Below, piece by piece: positions 38,501 to 49,962 of a stretch of DNA of 64,000 nucleotides. The number at the start of each line of letters is the position of its first letter. Position 1 is the first letter of the stretch. The notes beneath the pieces were generated by a model. It was not told where the DNA came from. It searched no databases and saw only the letters and a list, made by a program, of their open reading frames with translations. The stretch comes from Telmatactis stephensoni (taxonomy: Eukaryota > Cnidaria > Anthozoa > Actiniaria > Isophelliidae), in NCBI GenBank assembly GCA_029948255.1, contig JALIZF010001268.1:1-64000 (forward strand), written 5' to 3'. A program made the translations under genes and the position numbers.

Positions 38501-40788
38501 TAATTTTGAATATAGAAAGAAAAAAACTTTCAAAGAGAGAATAAATTATTTGAAGCATTTAACAAACTAGCCATGTTAATTACACCAACATTTTTGTCTA
38601 TTTTTTGTCTTCTGTGGAATAGTTGTATTATGATAAAAAAGGCCTGGACACAACTTAAAGGCAGCCATATTGGAAGTAACTTATAAATTGTTGTGTTTGT
38701 CTTGTGCAAAATAGTCAGGAAAAACTGAGTTTTAGTCAGGCAAAAGTCAGTGAAAAGTCAGGGAATTTAATATTTCAGAATGGCTGGGAACCCTGATTAA
38801 GATTTGTTTGTTTCTTATTTAACTACATAATCAAAAAAGTATAACAAAACCAATGATAGGTATAATCAGGAAAAAATAGTCTTTGTGAGGAATATAATTA
38901 TAATATTGTGAAATACTGCATGAAAACATCTGTTCTTGAATATTAGAGAGTAAGTAAATCCCACTGAATATTTTATGGTAACCATAGCGATGCTATACAC
39001 CTGTAATTCTTAATATAGACTGAACTACTATAAATAGATGCTATAAGTCCTCATACAACTGTATACGTCAACAATAAGTTTACCTTGTTGTCATATCTCT
39101 CTCCACGAAGTAGTTCTGGTGCCATATTGTATGGGGAGCCGACAACACTTTTAACCCCTTCTCTAAAACACATTAAAATTGTACCTATTAATAAATATCA
39201 ATGGGTTTTAAGGATCAACCACAAATTGACCAGTTAGTGGAATGATTTCAACACGACTAAATCTCCCCCTTTTTGGTTTCCACAGTACAGTGTAAGTGGT
39301 TTCCCATTATGGATATCTGCCTTTGTAGGCAAAGCGAAATAACTGAATGAATGAATGAATGAATATTAAATAAATGAATAAATGAATGGATGAATGAATG
39401 AATATTAAATAACTATTACATTGAAAAAAGACTGTGTCTAAATAAAAAATGATACAGCCTTGTATATTTGTCAATCTGATTGGAATGAAAATAATACTCT
39501 CATCACAAATACTTTACACATCTAGTCCATTATTGACCAAATAGCACTGTTTCTCTGACAATTCCAACATTTGGGTAGCTTCTTTTTCATTTTGAAATAC
39601 TTTTAATTAATATTAATAATATTTAATTGGTTTTATTGAAAGGTCATAAAAACAAAGTCAAAGAATAATTTATTCTAGATATACTGACCAAGACAATAAT
39701 TATTGGAGAAAATGAGAAAATATCAAGAAAGAGTAACAAGCTAGGTCATAATTCTAACAAAAGAGAAAGTTCAAGATCTTTGAAAATCAATAATTTATGT
39801 GTAAATAATAGCACCAACAAACATGAAGCCACTATTACATGAAAATGCTATCATTAGTTACAAAATGGAAAAAAAACTTATTTGTCCTGTGTAGATGAAT
39901 AATTCACTCATGACAAATGTTAGTACATCATATTTGTATATGAAATCATTATGGTTTCAAGTGCAATTTGGAATAAACTTGAACGAGTGGGATTTCAAAG
40001 AGTTCGAAATTACACGAGCCTTTAAGCGAATGCAAATTGAGCTTTTTGAAATCTCACGAGTTCAAGTTTATTCCAAATTGCACAAGAATGCCATGTGATT
40101 TCCTATTAATAATATACATGAAAAAATTATAGACTGAAACAAATGAGTTTTTTCAAAATGGGAAAATTTTTGGAATAAAACCTGAGCATGCGCTTGATGA
40201 CATGTGATGGCGTCAGTAGCGCACACACATTTCAGCAAAAATTTCATTGAAAACACAACACAATTCTCACCTTTTTTCACCCTTTTTCCACTCCAAATTG
40301 TTCCTTTGTGATCAAAATATGCATAGTTTTGATGCTAGATAATGTGAACAACAGCAGAACTAAGAAAACTTGGATTTTGACGCTGTTTTGGAAAACTCAA
40401 ATTTGCACTAAATTTTCTTTTTTCTGCACTAAATTTCCTTTTTTCTGAACTAAATTTCCTTGAAACAGCACTTTCCTTGAAACAGAAATTTTTTCATGTA
40501 TATTATTAACAGTAAAATTAGGGGAAATTTTGAAAGGAAGGAAAAGTAAAATAATGAAAAACTAGACCAAAGCACCAGCTAGAATCTGGAAAATTAAGAT
40601 TTATGATTGTTATATTACACTTTATGTAAGAATGACATTAGTCAACTTCATTTAGTAAACACTCTTGAAAACAGTAGCTGAATAGATATCAAAGTCATTT
40701 CTTGTTAAAAACTATTAAGCCCACTGTTTGGCAGTAAAGAAGAAAACAGAAAGGAAGGAAGGAATGAATGAAAGAAGACAGAAAGAAA

Positions 40789-40868
<80 letters not shown>

Positions 40869-43800
40869 AGGGAGAAAGGAAGAAAGGAAGAAGAAAGAAA
40901 GAAAGAAAGAAAAAGGAATGAAGGAAGGAAGGAAGGAAAGATTCTCAAGCAGAAGATAACATGTATGTACACATTTAATGCATTTATTTAAATGACTTAT
41001 AATCTGCCTGAACAATTCACCAATTCTATCAAGAAGCTGCACTAATATTAAGGAAATATTAAGGAGAGGATACATTGACAATGGAATGATACATTTATTT
41101 TATATGATTGAGTGATTGTTTAAATTCCCCTACAAAAATACATGTACATGTGTGTAGATGCTTTTTAAAGAAAGAAACAATAATATAAAGCAATCAAATA
41201 TTGCTATGCAATATTTACTTCTATGCTATAAGCACTGAAAGAAAGCTCAAAGATGCAAACTTTACATTATATAGGTTGAAGGAAAATATGTTAAGCAAAT
41301 ATACAATTACACTCTAGTTAGCAAAAGAATGATTTGTGAGATAAAAATAACACGACAACATCCACCTTAGACAATAATATCATGATAACAGCAAACTACA
41401 ATGTATGTCTAATTAATTAGGTGGCTATGGATAAGTGCACTTTGTAAGATTAGAAATACTGAGCTATGCTTCTCAACATTTTTGAGGAAATGTTATTTTT
41501 GTATTAAAAGTAAAAGTCTATGCTCTACTGGGATATATTGATCAGTTTTCCTAAAACTTGGATGCTGAAGCACTGGTGAATTGCTATATCTCTAATTCCC
41601 AGCACAATATCTTGCCTTTTTATGAAACAAAAGTGAAATGATGCATGGAAACCTTTAACATTGTTATTACAGCTTAAAAGTGAAATTCATCTAAATATGC
41701 CATGCTTCAGTGGTTAATATGACAATATGTTTCAAGGAAAACCACAACAACAAATCTTTGACAGGTTGGCATTAACTTGACAGATTCTCATCATTTTTTC
41801 TTGACCAAAAGTAAAATACTGCAGAGTTTGAAAACTTTAAGTAATAGCTTTAAAGCTTTTGAAGATTCCATGAATTTTTAATAAGTTCAAGATCAAAATA
41901 ATGTGCACCAGTATTTGAAACAGGAAAGACAAATTCCTCACAAATACTGGCTTAGACAAGCAGATATTTTAAACTTTATATAAACATATTACAAAGGAGA
42001 AATATTAATTTACAGGCTATTTTTGGGAGCTAATCATAGGCTTAGAGCTATAAGTGGAAATCTACTTAAAAACACTCTTCATTGCAGCCAAAATAAATAA
42101 TGAATTTATATATGTGTACTGGCATTGATCGGTGAAGTAAATACTGTTAGTACTAACTCTGCCAATGATGCTGGATTATACATCTAGTTCACCTTGTGAT
42201 GAAACCAAGTTTCAGCAGGAAGCATTCACTTTTAAAATTAAAAGTTTGAATTTATTGGGAAAGATTTGAATCTTTTACTTTACCAATGGAAAGCTTGTAA
42301 TAATGTTACATGCTACCATATACATGTACACTTATAGTGCCTGTTGCAATTTCAGTACATTAACCTGACGTTTATTTTGTTTCCCAATCAAATTTTCCTC
42401 AAGTGAAAAAGTGAATGTACTAGTTATTATTAATAAATTTGGCTAATTTTGTTCTTTTTTACAGCCTTGCATTAAAAAGCTAATCAAAACTAATCCAACA
42501 AAACAGTATTTGAAGAGCAATCTTTAGTTTTAGTTCCTTGATATCAAAACATAACCTGCAGGAATTGCAAAAAGATTGTTTCAAAAACTATTTTACATTT
42601 CAAAAGGTTTGATTGTATTCTAAAAAGAGAGTTCTGGAAAAATTAGAAAAATGGAATAACTAAGAAATAATAACTGTCCATAATTTTGTTTTGTAATAAT
42701 GAGAGAAGCAGCCTTAAACCTTATGTAGAATAATTAAAAGGAAAAAAGAAAGAATATTATTTAATAAAAGCAAAAAGGAAAAGAAAATGGAAGAATGGCG
42801 TATTATAAAAGTTTATGAAAGGAAAGTTTTGAAAAGTTCGGTTTCTTTGAATAGTGTAATTTTGGAAACTTTAAATTTTTAATGTAGTCTTACTCATTAT
42901 CACTAGCTGACACAGGCCTTAGAGGATTGATCAAGACAATAAAAAGAATTAAAATTCCAATGCCTTTCATTATCAGTTTCACACGTAGTCATAAAAATTA
43001 GTTTTGAGCTCATAACCTAGGTAGATAATTCTGTGAATTCCTCCAGAAAAGACTATGCATTGACTGGCAGCGAGAAAACGAATGTTTTGTATTTTGATCG
43101 TGTATACAGTTGACTGAGTTCGAGTGCAAGTCTTTTGTTATTGATGAATTGTCATTTCACGACGTGAACACAGTTTTCTCTGCAGGAATTTGACAGTCTT
43201 TGAAAATATTTCAAAACACGTTTATTCCCACAGTAATCATTCGCTCCAACTGCACTTGTTCGGTTTTTTGCAAAAAGAAAATAAGCTTTATACTTACTCG
43301 CTATCTGGGAGATGAGTAGCTAATCCTAAGTCTGCAACTACACCATATTTTGCTCCATTTACGACTTGAATCAAACAGTTCTAAACAAAAACGCAAATTA
43401 AGATAATCCTACAACACACAACATACATCCTTTTACATGAATATTCCTTAAAAGTTAGAATAGTTTTAGCAAACAAGGATTTAGCATACATTTAGCATAC
43501 CTTAGAAGCAAGATCTCTATGGATGATCCTGCTTTTGTGAAGATAGTTCATGCCATCTGCGATATCCCTAGCAAGATAAACTCTTGTCCCCCAATCAAGC
43601 ACTTCCTCGTGGTTCATTAGGAGTTCCTCTAAATTTCCGCCATTAACATACTTCAACAAAAAGAAAAGGAAAACATAACAAGCTTGTCTTTCAAAACTTG
43701 ATCGAAGTCGTGCAACTATTCATATACCACAACAACTACGCAAGATCAAAACATTTCAACAAGAATTGCAAAATTGTCAATACCTCTATCAGTAGATGAA

Positions 43801-44423
43801 TTTGATTATCTAAACTGCTGATACAGATGCCTAAGAATCTGTTGAAAGAAGTAAATCAATAAAGGCATCAAGTTTCAGTTTCAGTTGGTTTCTGGTTGAG
43901 TTTACGAGGGTCGTTGACCAACTAACCTGACTACGTGAGGGTGGCGGATTTGACTCAAAATCTCTGCCTCGCACATCAGACTATTTTCATGGACGCACAA
44001 GTCTTCTAAGCTATGTCTATCCTTCTTTAAGACCATAGTTTTCTCACTTGACCTGTGATAAGCCTGTTAAGTGAAAGAACATAGATTCAACAGTCGTCGC
44101 CATCTTTGAAGTGGGGAAAACATTAGCGGACAAAGACCACAAGGAAAACCACCTGAGCAAATGCAATATTTACACCAATTTTACTAAAAAGATTATTTCA
44201 AATACACAGTATATACCTTAAAAATATCGCCAAAGAACCCACTAGTTAGTAAGGTAAGGTCCAAGTCAGCTAAGTCATAGACCAGAGACCTGTCCATCGG
44301 GAAAGGTAAGGACTGAAGAACACTGTCTTTCATTTCGTCTGTGACTGGTTCTTTGGCTCCCACTTCAAGACAGTGCCCGATATGTGTTTTCTCGCATTCA
44401 AGCCCTTCCATAAGAAGGACCAT
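35535..44423 (-). CDS. TESK: Testis-specific-kinase-like (TESK) dual-specificity protein kinase
   Basis: TESK/LIMK-family kinases phosphorylate cofilin and regulate actin. Eight exons: 44423-44217, 44063-43927, 43838-43784, 43650-43501, 43380-43298, 39162-39084, 37348-37265, 36734-35535. Phases agree throughout and give 664 aa. The ATG is preceded by an in-frame TAG four codons upstream. The kinase domain (about 52-310) shows [11 protein letters not shown] (glycine loop), TMVLKK (ATP Lys), EAEIL (C-helix Glu), LGICI and [11 protein letters not shown]. It also has [12 protein letters not shown] (catalytic loop with the TESK-type LxSKN), [32 protein letters not shown] and [27 protein letters not shown]. 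That last block and [16 protein letters not shown] are diagnostic of TESK. The metal-binding motif is DLG instead of DFG. The long last exon adds a Ser-rich tail of about 350 residues of unknown function. Paralogue (TESK1 or TESK2) is not assigned. Intron 5 is 4.1 kb and repeat-rich. Confidence 0.93.
36841..36960 (-). ncRNA. Hammerhead-like motif of a Penelope-type remnant (kinase-gene intron)
   Basis: On the minus strand, CTGAAGA (fits CUGANGA) is followed by a 20-base segment that can close with GAC/GTC and then GAAACGTC, the conserved core and cleavage-site arrangement (36895-36931). This is the layout of hammerhead ribozymes in Penelope-like element terminal repeats. No RT was found beside it. 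Stem lengths are short, so activity is uncertain. Confidence 0.45.
37530..38245. repeat. ~80 bp minisatellite in kinase-gene intron
   Basis: About nine tandem units near 78-82 bp, each containing CCATAAATTTGTTCTATTTA, CTGCCTCCGCCCCCAAAT, TCTGGAACCTCCAATAATAT and TTTGTTCCATTCTCTGT. The last units are more diverged. It gives a spurious repetitive minus-strand ORF. Confidence 0.9.
38344..38795. mobile_element. hAT-type MITE, 452 bp, 5 bp TSD
   Basis: The ends are CAGGGTTCCCAGG and CTGGGAACCCTG, with ATTAA duplicated on both sides (38339-38343 and 38796-38800). The subterminal regions are packed with GTCAGGGAAAAGTCAGGGAA repeats at the left and AAAAGTCAGTGAAAAGTCAG at the right. There is no transposase. 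It resembles the 8.4-9.7 kb element in design. Confidence 0.9.
39345..39412. repeat. (GAAT)n microsatellite
   Basis: Imperfect GAAT/AAAT tetranucleotide run in the large kinase-gene intron. Confidence 0.9.
39963..40085. mobile_element. Palindromic MITE in kinase-gene intron
   Basis: GTGCAATTTGGAATAAACTT...GGGATTTCAAA and the inverted TTTGAAATCTCACGAG...AAGTTTATTCCAAATTGCAC form about 38 bp arms around a 45-base core. A second inverted pair (TTAATAATATACATGAAAAA at 40105 and its complement near 40490-40512) marks another element directly downstream. Confidence 0.7.
40745..40942. repeat. (GAAA)n/(GGAA)n polypurine microsatellite
   Basis: A long polypurine tract in the kinase-gene intron. Apparent ORFs in it (poly-Lys/Glu or poly-Phe/Leu/Ser) are not genes. 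The remainder of this intron (40943-43297) is AT-rich with nothing recognised. Confidence 0.95.
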
Positions 44424-46342
44424 AAGTGTTTTCTAAGCCAAATAAAAGGCTTAATATTGCTATCGATTCAGTCCATCATCATGGAACTAAACTAACGCGC
44501 TACCGGAAGATCAGTTGTTGTACAACCAGCGCATTGAACCATGGGATTAACAAAAATACTGCACTCTGATTGGCTAAACCGCAAGACCCCCGTGAGACCT
44601 CCGTGACTTATTGCGCGGGTCACTAGATACGTCACGCAAGGTCACACAAATTCCATCTTGTCGCAAATTTTCCCACACTTTTTTTATAGAAATGTAAACA
44701 TTATTATCAAAAGCACAATGGAAAGAGTTACAGCTCTAAAATCAATCCAAATAAGGGAAATCATTCCATAAATTCTCTTCTAAATCTTTTACAGTTGGAA
44801 GATTATGTGATTCGCGTGATTCTGAAAATCTTTTTTTATCACATCTCTCACTTTCTGCCCGGAAATACCATTGTTTTAAAATAAAACTTTAAAACAAACA
44901 AGATCGGAAGCCATTACGTAAAAACTTCCAGTATTGTTGCTGTGTTGTTGTTCAAGTCTAGGACATTGGTTTTTTTCCATTTCCACTTTAATTAAAACTT
45001 CGGACAGACTCCAATATTAATTCCAATCGACCGTCACACAAATGCGCGCGCATCCATAATTTCGAATCCATTGAAATTTCGATATGATTCTCAGTCTTTT
45101 GATTTCGAAAATGAAATTAATAATTGGTCGGCATTTGTTTTCTATTTGTTAGCTCCTAACGCCAGTTAGCTCAACTTTTTCCTGGTTTACTTTACTTTTT
45201 AATTTTCCTCCTCCTCCTCCTCCTCCTCCTCCTCCTCCTTTTTCTTCTTCTTCTTCCCGTCCTGTTCATCCTCAATATTTTTTCTCTTTCTCCGTTACTT
45301 TTTCAATTATTATTCTTTTCTTTAAGAGCTTAAGCTTCACATAAACGGAAAATGGCAGACGGCAAAGAGGATCATGTGACCTGTTTTTATTCGCGCCTGG
45401 TGATGAGCGTTTGACACTTAAACGTGAGTGTAGCTTTTTGCATTTACGCATTTGTGTCTCATTAGACGCCGCGGCAAAAAATGTACCACGCACGGTTGAT
45501 CGAAATAGTCCCGATGTAGCTAATGAAAAACAATTGGCTGTGTAAGCCACAGAAGCCAAATTAAGCATCTGATTGAGGAAATTGTAGTATATTCCGTCAA
45601 GAGTGTATCAATAAGAGGACAGACAACTCAAAACCATCTTTAATTTAATTGTTAAATCGAGCCTCAATGCTCGATGATCGTGCATGCTTTGGGCACGATT
45701 ATTTTCGTCGTGAAAATTTGCGAATTTCGTGGTTTATACTTCATGGCTGCATGCCCACATAGTCACTGGTTAGGTTTAGGGTAAATATTAGGAAGACGAC
45801 TATACGAAGACGACTATATGGCACTTCAGCCATGAAGTACTTACCAATTTTGTTACGCTCCAACATCGTGCGAGCCTTGACAATGAATGCGCATGCTTGT
45901 ACTATTGCTGGCAGCTGCTCCATACGTTTGTCCGAAGCAGAACTGAGTGCGTGGCTTAAAAAGAAAGCAAAGTCTTAACTGTTTTGTAATTTCATTCAAT
46001 TTTACAATTTACAAAATTCTCAGTGCAGCAGTCCCTGCCATTTAGAGCTCAATTGCCCGAGAGTATTCTGCAGTTGCAAAAAGTTTATAACAATTTTAAT
46101 TAAATAAATTCAATTTCTTTTTTAATTTTCTACTAATCAAAAATGGAAAAAAATGTAGTGAAGGAAGTTCACGTTAGCATACGCCATCGTGGTGACGTCA
46201 CGGTAGCCATCTTGGATGAACTTCAACAAAATAGATTTTTATATTAGTGTTTGTTGTTTGTTCATCCAATATGGCTATATCTTTATCTTTATTCTTTAGG
46301 CGATGATTGAAATATCAAATAAGGTTGGACGCACGTAGCTAA
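44424..46342. other. Kinase-gene 5' flank; (CCT)n tract; no gene recognised
   Basis: The kinase promoter should lie just above 44423 but no core element was fixed. A (CCT)n tract lies at about 45209-45239, followed by CTT repeats. The region 44570-44650 has an ATTGGCTAAACCGC / GTGACTTATTGCGC composition suggesting an old repeat. Short minus-strand ORFs near 45.3 and 45.8 kb show no family features. Confidence 0.5.
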
Positions 46343-46681
46343 GGGTGTTTTCCATTTAGTGGAACCAACCGGCCAGAACGGCCAGTTCTTAAATGGTACA
46401 TGTCAATACTCCATTTTCGAGTTCCTCTTTGCTCAGGCTAAGCCTCGATTACGCGAAATCTATTCCATAGAATTTTAGCAACAGTCCGATGGAATGCAAT
46501 GAACAAACAAAGAGAATACTTTAGAATTCCACGGTTTTTTGCCAAAATTCATGAATATTTTACTTGGATTCGAGACTTAGCCTGAAAGAGGAACTCAAAA
46601 CTGGTCTATTTTTAGCTCAAGCTTGAATCAGTCGTAAGCAGGCCGTTCTGGCTGGTTGGTTTCAATAAATGGAAAACACCC
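46343..46681. mobile_element. PIF/Harbinger-type MITE, TAA target duplication
   Basis: The ends GGGTGTTTTCCATTTAGTGG and the inverted complement match over about 40 bases (including CCAACCGGCCAGAACGGCC). TAA lies directly on both sides (46340-46342 and 46682-46684). The 3 bp TWA duplication and GGG start are characteristic of PIF/Harbinger. A diverged single end recurs at 60.65 kb. Confidence 0.85.
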
Positions 46682-46972
46682 TAAGTTAAAAGACTTAAAA
46701 CTGGTGCGTTTATATGAAAACAAAGAAAGTTAAAGAAAAATAAAGAAAAATAAAAGTTACGTGAGAACATGATGTCATAAAAATGAGACATCATAATGAT
46801 TTTAAAATTTCTTATTATTGGTTGTTTTGAAACAATGCGACTTAATATCATTCTAAAGACGGATCAAACTGTAAAAACGAAATGTAATGACGTCATGTAT
46901 AATTAATTATTAAAATTCTAATTTTGCATCGATTCTATATTTAGAAGAGAAAAAATCCCTTTAACGTTAAGT

Positions 46973-49962
46973 CTATTTCTCAGTCGTATTTGTACTGGGA
47001 TTGCATTCATCAAGGTTTTTAAGATGTCTGCTGAGCTGTGTAGATTGTGTAAATGTTTTATTGCACTTCCGGCATTTGAATGGCTTCTCGCCGGTATGTG
47101 TTCTTATATGGTTATTGAGTGTCGTAGCTCCAGCAAATGACCTTCCACAGAAGCCGCACTTAAATGGTTTTTCGTTAATATGTGTGACCACGTGATCCCG
47201 TAGATCACTGGCTTCCTGGAAGCTTGTTGGGCAATGCCCACAGTGGTATGGTCTGTCGGGTGTCTGGGTGCACATGTGCATTTGTAGAAGAACACGTTGG
47301 CTGAATGTTTGGTTGCACTGACCACATCGCCAGATATTGGGTTCGGAGTTGCTTTCAGCGAGTTCCATTGGAAATAGACCACTGTGTTGACCTAGTGAAG
47401 CCAGTCCATTCTCCTGAAATTGCATTCAGACTGTTAATGTTCGTTGTGATGTAAAGTGATGGCAACACTAATAATGTCATAATTGCCATAATGTGTCAGT
47501 ACGCGTTTTAGTATTATCAAAGGAGTTTCTAATAACATTCACTGTAGTTCCTTTGTTAATCTGCACAGGATAATCAGTTTCGACCACTCAGGGTACGCCC
47601 AACACTAATGTTTGTTTTGGGAATGCTACGTTTAAGTTTAACTAAACGCGCATCAAATCAGGCTCGTAACATGGTATATTTTCGTCTCACTGATCCCGGG
47701 ATTATATGGAAATTTTGATCCCTGAGTCCTTATTTTTAGAAATTTTTGATCCCTAATTCTTGGTGCAAAAAACTGAGCTGATCCCTGATCCTGACCCAAT
47801 GTCCCTGATCCTCGATCCCACCCATTTGATCCCTGAGCCCTGGCCTCTGATCCCTGATCCTGGCCATAATTTGGGGCTTGATTCCTGATCCCATATACTA
47901 TGTTACGAGCCTGTCGAATGCGTCGTATTCACACGTCGCTTTTCAGGTAGCATTCCGGCCCCCCGCAAATATGCTACCATTAACACAAAATACTATTGTT
48001 TCTGCTATCCTAACAAGAGAATGACTAAGAGATCACATGGTGTGAATGACGTCAGCGAATTACGGCTCGTTTTTCGATGAGCGTTTTTTTTACGACTGAA
48101 GAAACGTCATTTATTTAGTGTGGACGGAAGGTCTAACTACAGTGAAAAAAGATACGTTTTGGAAATTTACTGAATTTGTATGGACGTACGTAGCCTTAGT
48201 CAAAACGTATCGAAATGTGGAAAACGTACTAGGATCAGTGGGGATTGGTGCGTCTTTCTAAAAGTTGAGCTTTTGACTGATTCATGGGAGTAAGCCCCAA
48301 GTTTCTTACAGAAATATTTCTATGGGCATGCTCTTTTGTAACATTCATTGAACACTTAGCTTCTGGCAATGATAATAGTTTTTGATAACAATTATAATAT
48401 TTGTATATATGTGTGAGCGTGTTCGTGGAAAGTTTATAAACGCTTTTTAAATCGATACTTCTTTCTCATACCTTTGATATCCCATCGAAAAACATGTCAT
48501 TCTCTCTCCCGTGTGTTGGGTTTGGGCTTCCTGTGGTTGGTTTCCATCCGTGTCCAGTGCCTTCAAGAAACGACAGGGAAAGCTCAGATCGAGAAATGAA
48601 GTTGATAATGACGATAAATGCGATAAAAAAAGCAAAGGCAAAGCAAAGCTATCAAACAAATCCAGAGTATCACTAAAAGTTAGACTACAAAAGAGCGCAA
48701 GCGCGCAGATACTTGGCACATGCGTAAATGTGAATGGATTCTTCAGTTTCGTCCAAGTGCCATTCTTCCTTACTGCGCATACTCGACAAAATTGCATGTA
48801 AGTCAAGTTATTTTGTTGAGCATGCGCGGTAAGGTGTCTCGTCTTAACAGTGCTATTAGACTGACTTAATTAAGGCCGGATACTAAGGAACTCACCTTTG
48901 CTTGCTAAGACCTTCATCAGTGCGGGAATGTCGATAAGTTCAGAATATTTCTCGTCATACCAGACTAACATTTCCTGTCCTGCAGGGATATGTTTATATG
49001 CTCGATAATAGATGTTACCACAGTACTGAAACACTGTCATGTTTTGTTCTTCTTTGAAACGGGCACATTGGATGTAGCGCATCCAGCTTGATGTTCGCTC
49101 GTCCTCACCACTAACATAGTGGCTAAAACGGCCTTCTTTATAGATCTGATAAAAATCACATCAAGCAATAAGAGGATGATGATGATGACAAAAATGATGC
49201 GCATCCAGATAATGAGATTGGGAAATCCATATGGTGTTGTCATGGTAACTTAGGGTGGCTCATTGACCATTTCCTCATGCTGTATCTAGCATCATGCGAC
49301 AAGCTTATGTATTGAATTGAATGTCGAAACCAGAATTACAACTAAAGTATGGACTGTCCTAGTATTTCTCCATACTCACCTCCCACATATACCTAGTATC
49401 TACCCTTGGGGTTAACTCTTCCCTTGTGACGATTTGTCCTTCATATGGACCAATCCATGTCCCTGGAGGGACGGGACGGGCAGCACAAACACCAAATTCG
49501 GCACCAGGTATACTCGATCGACAGAGCTGGACTTCATCAGGAAAAACGAGCGCAGCTAATGGGGAAGACGATCTTCTTCTTTGAATCTTATCTGAATTAA
49601 AAAACAAGCATTATATTTAAGAAAAACAGTTCACAATTGGTAAGCTAGGATATTTCTAAAACAAAGTCATTAGTGCCTCAATAAAAGACTGTCAGATTAT
49701 TATAAATACAACAAAAATTGTACTATGCGAACATTTTGTCGCGCTAATGAAATTAGGGACTGTCACGAAATTTTGCTCACATACCTGCTGTCCCACTTTC
49801 GCTGTCCCTATTCAACTTCCTTGCTGTTTTTGACCTGAGCTCCTCAGGATCTACAGCCTCGATGTCACGGTGGCCGTAAAGATGTGAATATAACTCTTCC
49901 CAGGTCACTTTGCGTCGTTTCTGCGTGTCCGGGACGGTCTGTCCTTCTACAGGTGACGTCAT
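46973..49962 (-). CDS. PRDM6: PRDM6-like PR/SET-domain zinc-finger protein
   Basis: Nuclear chromatin regulator; the vertebrate homologue is a repressor with reported histone methyltransferase association. Five exons: 49962-49785, 49591-49380, 49145-48896, 48560-48472, 47413-46973. Phases agree and give 389 aa. The N-terminal segment has [16 protein letters not shown], matching the conserved LYG block upstream of the PR domain in PRDM6. The PR/SET domain (about 75-205) shows [77 protein letters not shown]. Four zinc fingers follow: a C2HC-like first (CGQC...MHMC), two C2H2 (CGHC..., CGFC...) and a last C2HC-like finger (CRKC...RHLKNLDEC). [20 protein letters not shown] is a strong PRDM6 match. 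The protein is shorter than vertebrate PRDM6. The ATG is two bases inside its exon after a TTTTTAG acceptor, so an upstream exon exists and may be coding. Confidence 0.9.
47659..47913. mobile_element. hAT-like MITE in PRDM6 intron
   Basis: CAGGCTCGTAACATGGTATA and the inverted TATACTATGTTACGAGCCTG bound a 255 bp element. The flanks TCAAAT and TCGAAT look like a slightly mutated 6 bp duplication. The inside is a run of GATCCCTGATCC-like repeats, unusual for its composition. Confidence 0.75.

Noticed and set aside
40715..41081. Poly-Phe/Leu/Ser and Lys/Glu-rich ORFs
   Set aside because: Polypurine microsatellite translations in an intron.
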